From positions 29,057,447-29,121,446 of the forward strand of contig NC_092698.1 of the NCBI RefSeq assembly GCF_964275005.1: DNA of 64,000 bases, given 5' to 3'. The translations under genes and the position numbers were made by a program. Under the pieces are notes generated by a model. The model was not told where the DNA came from, searched no databases, and was given only the letters and a program-made list of their open reading frames with translations. Each line of letters begins with the position of its first letter. Position 1 is the stretch's first letter. This document shows positions 56,901 to 64,000 of this stretch, piece by piece. This stretch comes from Diadema setosum (lineage: Eukaryota; Echinodermata; Echinoidea; Diadematoida; Diadematidae).

Positions 56901-58604
56901 TTTGCTCGCATCACCTTCTCCACAGATTCTGAATTTGAGAATGTGACAAATCCAAATCCACGTGGTTTCTTGGTGTCTTTGCTAAACGTGAGAGACAGAG
57001 AGAAAAAAAAATTCACAATAAGCTCAGTAAAATAAATTTCCATTATATCCAAATATTTCCTTCCAAAATGGCATTTCCAAGAAAAATAGTACTTTCAAAT
57101 GCCTGGCATGACGACATGTAGATTGAATCAATTTCAGACCACGCTCTCACATGACATCGGAGCTTGAGCTAGCGCCAATCAATTGCATGCAGGAATCTGC
57201 AAAATCTTATTTCAACAGTTAGGCCATTGCATTTTCCAGAAGGCACATGTTATACAGTATAGGCAATAGCACATGTAGAACGGACAACCATTACAACATA
57301 TTGTTTCTCACATGTTATTGAGAGTGTAGAAGTGACTGTCATTTGTGGTGAATATTCAATGACTCTGACATTTTCTGAACAATGACTTACTCGACGACAA
57401 CACAGCAGTCCACGATCTCACCATACGACTTGAAATAGTCCCGAATTGAGTCTTCATTTGTATCAAAGCTCAGACCTCCCAAGAACATCTTGCGAAGCTG
57501 TTCTGGCTCCTCGTTCTGCGGAAGAAACAGTTTACATGTTATTCACAAGTTATCAAGGTTCTGAAATTTGAAAAACCAAGGTTATTTTAGTTGTTGCTCA
57601 AAGTAAACAGGAATTTCATGTAAAACACTGGAAATATCATCTCATAAAACATTAATAAGAGACCCAAGGGTATAGCAATCTCAGTCAGCTAACACCAGTT
57701 GACATTCTTGCAGATATTTAAAGGGTGTGTACAGTTCTGGTTGAGGTGAGGATTTAGCTTTCAATGTTTTGCAAGATATTCAGAAACCACTCTATGAGAT
57801 GTCAAAGAGCATGTAATTCTAAGGGGTATCCAAAGTTTATTTGATGAAAATCGGTTTTGAAATGGCTGATATCCAAAAACAAGGTGAAACAAAGAGATCC
57901 TAATAAATAAAAGTGTGGCCTGTTGCCTTTTATTATTATCACTTTTTTGGATATCTCAGCCATTTAAAAACCAATTTTTATCGAATGAACGTTGAATCCT
58001 TCTTAAAATTACATGCTCTTTCATATTACAATTTACATAAGAGGTTTCTCATTATCTCACTTAGGAATGTTCAAAACATGAATCCCCACTTCAACCAGTA
58101 CTGTACAGTCCCTTTAACACAGGACTTTTTTTCCCCAGAGAATGCAAACCAGCACAGTAGTTTACAATTGTTGATAATTTTCTAATAGGAACTACTGTCT
58201 AGGATCTATAGTAAGGTAGGCCTACTACTAAAAGTTTAAGCAAAAGTGATTGATCTGCTTAGCATTTTCCATTCCTTCTGAACAAAGAATTAGACGCCTC
58301 TAGGGAAATTTGGTGAGGCGTGAATATGAAGTAGACAGTCTAGGTATCTGTAGTGCTAGATATCAAAACTTACAGAGACCTCTTTGAGTAGGTCTACAAG
58401 TAAAAAAACAACAAAAACAAAAAAAACCTAAAAACTGCAACAAGGTTTGACCTCCTGTGCCAATTTTACCAAATTTTGCAGGTATTAGTGTGATAGAAAA
58501 ATATTTGTATAAATTACACTGTACCCCATTTTTTTTTTTTTTTTGGGGGGGGGGGGGGGGCAGAGGCCAGGCCCGACCCTGAAACCTAAAATTATCAAAT
58601 CTTC

Positions 58605-58637
<33 letters not shown>

Positions 58638-60568
58638 GCACAAAGAAAAAATGCTATAAAATCAGAAATGTTTTGAGTTTTGAGTAGATGGAGAGTAATC
58701 AACCCAGTTTGCGGCAGGGTTCCTATTTCTGGCAGGGGCACTTTCATTCATCAGTAAAACAGCTAATGAACGTCATGCATGTTTAGTCCCTCTTTTAGTG
58801 TTATGGGAAGTTACATCCCATTGGGCCTTTTCATCAGTGAATAAAATGGCCCTCACCGCAACGTTACATCTAGAGTAAAAGCCCCAATTTTTGGACACTT
58901 AAAGGGAAATTCCAGACGATTTTCATGATTTCACATCATGCAGTACATAAATCAACAGCTCCATGTATAGATTTGTGGAATTTATTGTGGTTCTTGAGCA
59001 GAGAAACAATACTTTGAAAAATCTTATACAAATTACACTGAACAAGGATGATGACATAGGAGGCTCACAATACAACATATTTCAGAAAATGTAGCAGTGT
59101 AATTCCATTACAATACCGCTTGCTTGCGAGTTCACCTGTGTATAATCTATGCATGCCTTCTTCTTTTGTGTTGCTTCCTTGAGCTCCAACTCATACATTC
59201 TAATGGTGACTCTGCCATGTCATCATCCTTGTTCATTGCAATTTCCTATAAGTGTAAAAAATATCCTTATTCTTCATCCCAATTTTCATAAATTCTGAAA
59301 CTCTGTCCTCAGTATAACTAATTTATGGTTGTTTAAATGTTAAAATCTGAAAATCATCTGGAGGTGTCCTTTAAGTTTTTTTGCAATATTTGTTCAAATC
59401 AAACAATCCTCTACAAAATGATATCTATAATAATGTATGTTAAATATATCAACCTCCTTTTTCCCAATATTGATTTTGTTAAATTGATAAAATTTCAAAT
59501 CTCCAAATATTATCACCCTGTCAATTCCCCCAAATTTGGACATGCGCGCTATGTCAACACGCATACAAGGCCGCTGAAAAATCTGCACGCGCCATACCTT
59601 GTTGGTGCAAGGTTGCATCGGGGACGTTGCAGCGGCCGTTCGTGTCCGAATTTTGGGAACTCTGCACTTGCATTCAGCCCCTGTACATTTATTCACTGCG
59701 TCGGCACGTTCAGAGATTTTTTTCATTTGTGATTTTGAGGATACCATCACACTCTGAGCTTGCGATAAGCGAAAAATCTTGCAACAGAACGGCATAATTT
59801 TTCAGTTTTTAGCACTTTTTCGGCAACCCCGATTCTTTACACAGAACCTACTTCGCGCGCGCTTTGGGAAAGTTGTGGCGATTCTGCTTTTTTTTTAAGG
59901 CAAAATTCGGGATTTTATTTTTTAGATGGATTTTTCGAGGTGACTCTGGCACTTTCCTGTGGTGAACGAGTGTGCCAGTATGTGAAACGATGTGATATGC
60001 GTATGTTGTGACAGTAGAATTTGCTGGCTTGTGATAAGTTGAAAGTGTCCGGATTTTGGAGGCCGGCCGAAAATTGGGGTCCTTACTCCTTGCCTAACGT
60101 TGTTAGACCATCTAACATTGTTAGTCACAAACCTCATTTGAATCTGTCACGAGTTTCAACAAAACATGTCCTTCACTGCACAGCAATTTGGCAACACCAA
60201 CACCAACAGATCCAACAGAATGAGACATGAAATAGATCTACAGTTTAAACTACTTCGTCTGGATGCATCAGTTGTTAAACTGGATAGCATTCATCATCAC
60301 GAAGTCACATGCTTCGACTGGCTCGCATGCATGGCGTTTGTGCCAATGGAGAAACCGCGTGCAGAGTGCATGCACGCCATAGAGGATACACGCAGACAGC
60401 AGCACGCCACTGAGGAGCATCGTGATCACACACACTGAAACTTAGATCTAACGTCTTACATCTATCTTTAAAAATATACAAGAAATGCATACCAATGGCA
60501 ATCAAAAATGGACGTAACATTCCTTAAAGATTGCCTACAATTCTTACCCCTGATCCATTGTAATCCAT
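50915..60568 (-). CDS. hnRNP A/B-family RNA-binding protein (A1/A2B1-like), complete
   Basis: Nuclear, shuttling pre-mRNA-binding protein controlling splicing and mRNA fate. Ten coding exons in transcript order: 60548-60568, 57391-57515, 56837-56981, 56070-56271, 55180-55311, 54514-54558, 54180-54227, 52469-52564, 51896-52009, 50915-51021. They total 344 codons plus TAA, the usual size for hnRNP A1/A2. RRM1: RNP2 MFLGGL (17-22), RNP1 RGFGFVTF (56-63). RRM2: RNP2 AFVGGL (108-113), RNP1 KRGFGFVSF (146-154). An RGG-type box follows (GGRGRGRGGRG), then a Gly/Tyr/Ser-rich low-complexity tail and the YGPMK...PY transport signal. The first exon codes for only seven residues with a strong ATG context. 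Exons 6-10 all begin and end in phase 1, typical of the glycine-rich tail. Which vertebrate paralogue it matches best cannot be decided by eye. Confidence 0.93.
51460..51836. mobile_element. Two adjacent degenerate MITE remnants in hnRNP intron 9
   Basis: 51460-51646 carries TTTTCGC, the block CCACTGGCATTCAATAC shared inverted with 3338-3495, and a right end TTTTACAG next to TA. 51690-51836 carries TTGTTATAAGCTGCTTGG and ends GAGGCTCCATTG next to TA, like 5337-5495. Left borders are uncertain. Confidence 0.45.
51896..52009 (-). CDS. hnRNP exon 9: M9-like PY nuclear localisation signal
   Basis: Encodes residues 272-310, including SSYGPMKGG (289-297) and NNPY (303-306). Spacing and residues match the transportin-binding M9/PY-NLS of hnRNP A1 and A2/B1, where YGPMK and the distal Pro-Tyr are diagnostic. 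This is the best evidence for the A1/A2 branch rather than other two-RRM proteins such as Musashi or DAZAP1. Confidence 0.88.
52686..52822. mobile_element. Possible small MITE with ACTGGTC repeats
   Basis: GGGGCTGCACA on the left and TGTGCAGC on the right are inverted; the interior repeats TACTGGTC several times. No target duplication found. Confidence 0.35.
53312..54099. mobile_element. 788-bp TTAA-flanked element with G/C homopolymer hairpins
   Basis: TTAA at 53308-53311 and 54100-54103. Ends CCCTAAAGGGGCCGGGC and the complement of CGGCCCTTTTAGGG. Just inside both ends are long G and C runs around GGATTCCGCC, able to pair with each other. TTAA targets fit piggyBac or Kolobok types. No transposase frame. 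In hnRNP intron 7, between exons 7 and 8. Confidence 0.8.
54559..54563 (-). promoter_or_regulatory. Tandem 3' splice sites 2 nt apart at hnRNP exon 6
   Basis: The intron ends TTTCAGAG. The reading frame of neighbouring exons requires use of the second AG (exon start 54558), while the stronger CAG two bases earlier would shift the frame. Confidence 0.55.
57722..58113. mobile_element. TTAA-flanked fold-back MITE, copy B
   Basis: TTAA at 57718-57721 and 58114-58117. Ends AGGGTGTGTACAGTTCTGG and the complement of CCAGTACTGTACAGTCCCT. Homologous along its length to 12190-12585. In hnRNP intron 1. Confidence 0.75.
58540..58636. repeat. Homopolymer cluster (T, G and A runs)
   Basis: A T run followed directly by a G run (58531-58560) and, after 45 bp, an A run of about 28 bases (58609-58636). 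Low-complexity DNA in hnRNP intron 1; likely prone to assembly error. Confidence 0.8.
58903..59370. mobile_element. 468-bp TTAA-flanked MITE
   Basis: TTAA at 58899-58902 and 59371-59374. Ends AGGGAAATTCCAGACGATTT and the approximate complement of AAATCATCTGGAGGTGTCCT. In hnRNP intron 1. Confidence 0.65.
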
Positions 60569-63084
60569 GATGACGATTTGTGTGTTAAAAATCAAAGTTT
60601 AGACGAGCAGCTTTCTTGGCAGGCACACGCTGTTGGAGTTACTGCAGGACAAAGAGAAAGATGGCGTTCTTTCGATTGTGATGTGCGCACGCAGGCATAT
60701 ACGCATGCGGTTCTGGCGTGCATGTGATGCACGCCCGACGCCAAAGGAAGGGATAGCGTCACCGGCGGCGGGCACACAGGTTGATTATTATGCAAATACG
60801 ATGTCTTTCCGGATGCGCAGACAGTCAAAAGAGCAACGCCGTTAAAAGCAAAAGGACATAACAAGTAGCGTGCTTTCGTGCCGACGCCGGTACGGAGACT
60901 TTCAGCCCAACAATCTCCCTACTTGGTGAAGGGAATCATTTTCAATGGTTTTGGGACTCGGATCTGTCTTTGAATGTTTCTACAGATAAATGGCGCTATA
61001 TCAATGCTATTTCTTTATATCTAAAATGTTGTAGTTGTTGTTTTTTTTCAATCCTATAGTCAAAGTGGCATGCTCCTCGGTACTCATGGTACTGATGTTT
61101 GTAAGGATGCAGCAATTTTTTTTTTTTTTTTTGGCGTGAAGTTAGAGAAAAACCAGACAATCTGTTCCAACCGTCACTCCCTAATATTGACTTCCATTTG
61201 ACTCGTATGTTCAGGTAATATTGTTCCTTCTGTTTTCTAAAAGAGGAAGTCACCGCGTACTATAGGGCTCACACGGGTAAATAATCCCCCATAGAGACGT
61301 GTGTTAAAATTCAAATTTCAAAAAATTCTGTAAAATAGCTGGGAGAAATGAGGTGTTTCATCTTCACTAACCTGGATAAGTGAGATATTACCTTTCATCC
61401 ATCAAATTTCCAGGGTGGGTTCTTTTGCTCAAATTCTGTCCAAGGATCCGCAAAGCCAGACTACGAGTTCTTGTCACTAAAAAAATCACCTATTTTCCGT
61501 ACACGTACCCAATGAAATATAGTCCCCTCAAATTCCATCAGAAAAGCTTTCATCTTCCAACCAAAATGCAGTTTGTAGAGAAATTCATACTCAATATCTA
61601 CAGCTATTCAGTTTTTTGCCAAACTACAACATTGATTTTTTAATTAATTTTTTTCTTCATTTATTTTGGTATCTTTGGTACGAATTTGTGAAGGGGTCTG
61701 GGACAGTCCATTTTATTTACAGGTGTGAGCCCTATAGAGTGCTCTTTCATTTTGCTGGAGATATAGAAATATACTGATTTCTTTGCTTGTTATACAGTTG
61801 TCCTACAGTGACGTCACAAACTTGTTAGTCTTCTAATCCAGCGATGTGGCAACAGAAGGCTCAACTTCATATCTTTTGATCTGATTGTCCGATTTTCCTC
61901 ATGAACAAGTTCACTGATGTGTTATGGCAACTTGACACGTAAACATGCTGCATAATTATCACTCAATCCACACATAGGTCCTAGGTTTAGGTGAACCTGT
62001 CCTTTTCTTCAAGTCAAAATGAAAATCAAACACACTGTAAGTCAACAGTTCATGTCTATACAAAAATGGAATCTTGACAAACACGTGCATGGTATAAGCT
62101 CCCAGAATATAAATATTAGGTTTCAGGAAAATCGGACAATGCATTCAGGAGCAAGTATAGATCCGTGCACTGTGCCATCATCGCTGCATGAATAGGCCTA
62201 AATAGCTCATGTATAGAAAGCAGCAATTTGTGACAGTCAGGCAACCCTGTCAAGAAATCTCACTTTCACTGTTTACAGCATGCATAATCAAAGAGTATTA
62301 ACAATCACTGACTGTGATGATATGATAGATCACGGCCGGTGTACACCTCTTCCAGAAACAGGTGCCCCCTCGAAGGGGCCGGCCGGCCAGGTATGGTGCC
62401 CAAACCGTATACTCCATGCAGGCAGTATCATAGCCATAGCTATAAGCCTATTATTTTAGGCCTATTAAGTCCTCTGGACCACCGGCTTTCTTTCGTTGAA
62501 ATTTCGTTATAACCAAACCCTATAGGCCTACGAATGTAGGCCCTAATATATAGGCCTACAAAATAGATGATAACATTGGGAGCTGATTTTGATTTCGTTG
62601 TAACAAGAATTTTGTCACTTACGACCATATGTTGTATGCCCCCCCCCCCTCCAAAAAAAATGGTGGGCATTATGGCATCGAAATATGGAAGATGATATGT
62701 TTATTGTGTCCGTCACGAAAAGCATTAGTAAATCATTTCAACTTTGTTATGTATAATGATCTGAGGTGTAGTTATGCAAGATATGTTTGTGTTTGTACCA
62801 GAGGAGGCGTTGCCATGGCAACTGCATAATTTTTGATTACCACCACAATTATTGTGAAGTAATTGTAATCAAATCTGGTGGACATTATGGCATTTGGGGT
62901 ATAGATGTAGAAGAGATAAGATGTATAATTTTTTTTATTTGATATTGAAATCATATTTTTATGTTTTGGAAATTATTGACTGTATGTATACTTATGATAT
63001 AGGTTTTCCCGGCCAATTTCGCAGTTTTGTCAGTCCATTTGATAAAGGTTCATTCAATTTAGCGAAAATCCTCGTCACTGCACA
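60569..63084 (-). other. hnRNP promoter region and intergenic DNA
   Basis: The first 300 bp upstream of the ATG (60569-60900) are CpG-containing and rich in GCATGC-like words, consistent with a housekeeping promoter; no TATA box seen. The rest (60900-63084) has only short frames. 61264-61735 begins and ends with short inverted matches (TAGGGCTCACA and TGTGAGCCCTA), perhaps another miniature element. Confidence 0.35.
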
Positions 63085-64000
63085 CAGTGGCGTATCTAGG
63101 GAAAAGGGCGCCCGGGGCAAGCGCGAAAATTGCGCCCCTAATTTCTGAAAAAGTGTTCCAAACCCCAACCCCATCCCGGTAGGGACTTTAAACAAAGTCC
63201 ACATGATATGCTTTTTCAAGCACTTTAAAGGGGTCTTTTTGAGAGTGATTTAAAATTAATGTAATGAATTTTTATAAATTTTGGCGAGCGAGCGCAGCGA
63301 GCGAGCCGAAAATTTTTGTATTTCAGCTTACAAAACATGGAATTCTTGTCATTTTTTGCTAATCAAATCTTACAATTCCAATCAAGATATAGTGACGGCC
63401 TTATAGATAACGATTTGTACCAACAAACTGCATAAAGAATTTCAAAAGTACTCTAAATTAGTACGCGCGACTTAGCCGAAATTTGTATATTTCCACGTCA
63501 TCATCATGTTTTGTTCTTATCTCTCTTTTCTTTTCTTTTTTATTGATAAAATTTGGCGAGCGGGCGCAGCGAGCGAGCCGAAAATTTTTGTATTTCAGCT
63601 TACAAAACACGGAATTCTTGTCATTTTTTGCTTATTCCAAAATATACTGACGACCTTATAGATAACGATTTATACCAACAAACTGAGGACTTATAATACT
63701 AGTACTCTAAATTAGTACGAGCGAGTGAGCCGAAATTTGCATATTTCCTCGTCATCATTACGTTTTGTTCTTATCTTTTTTATTTTTTTTTGCGCCCCCC
63801 CCCCCCCCCACATATGTTCGAAACTGTTGGCGTCCTCTCTTGATCCAATCGGCGATCGCTTCAGAACGAATGAAATTTCAGCCGCTGCTCCGTGTAACAT
63901 TTTTCCTGCTTAATATAACATGACATGTGTGAACACAATAGACATTGTCATTTTGCACTTTTGTGCGCGTCATCGTCACGTTTTGTTCTTATCTTCTTCT
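63085..64000 (+). mobile_element. Left part of an hAT-like element with GCGAGCG tandem repeats
   Basis: Starts CAGTGGCGTATCTAGG, a terminus of the type seen in hAT elements, followed by GGGCGCCCGGGGCAAG. Two direct repeats of about 270 bp follow (GGCGAGCG at 63283 and again at 63555), each with GCGCAGCGAGCGAGCCGAAA, TTTCAGCTTACAAAACA and CTCTAAATTAGTACG. The right end is outside the window. No transposase frame within view. Confidence 0.55.

Noticed and set aside
59337..59795. Overlapping 131- and 133-codon frames in hnRNP intron 1
   Set aside because: They overlap on opposite strands, partly inside a MITE, and show no conserved motif.

Overview
This is a eukaryotic window with large introns, AT-rich non-coding DNA and many short DNA transposons. 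Three conserved animal genes can be read exon by exon with canonical GT-AG introns. Protein sequences, compact exons and the mix of TA-, TTAA- and ATGTGACC-type miniature elements suggest a marine invertebrate deuterostome, most likely an echinoderm. That is inference; no species marker is present. No rRNA, tRNA, CRISPR array or bacterial-type gene was seen.

Layout. (1) 240-7414, plus strand: the C-terminal half of cullin-1 (CUL1), ten exons ending in a normal stop; the 5' half lies left of the window. (2) 7415-13739: CUL1 3' flank with miniature elements. (3) 13740-39516, minus strand: a complete MUS81 structure-specific endonuclease gene, 18 coding exons and 747 codons, convergent with CUL1. 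Its 17 introns hold most of the repeats. (4) 39517-50914: repeats, plus candidate spliced 3'UTR exons of the next gene. (5) 50915-60568, minus strand: a complete hnRNP A/B-type RNA-binding protein gene, ten coding exons and 344 codons, with two RRMs, a glycine-rich tail and a PY-type nuclear localisation signal. Its stop codon lies four bases before a 5' splice site, so the 3'UTR appears to be spliced. (6) 60569-64000: hnRNP upstream region and the start of an hAT-like element that runs off the right edge.

The genes act in separate processes: SCF ubiquitin ligase scaffold, resolution of branched DNA in recombination, and pre-mRNA binding. I see no functional cluster.

The less ordinary content is the repeats. 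They include a 2.56-kb element with eight same-strand copies of a 15-mer built on the palindrome GTAACGTTAC. A 147-bp perfect hairpin has inserted into an older element. An 873-bp element carries GAGGTGATG-type subrepeats and lies 58 bp from a MUS81 splice donor. A Tigger-like element is embedded in a trinucleotide microsatellite. Several other elements have clear target-site duplications. Most of the families could not be named from sequence alone.
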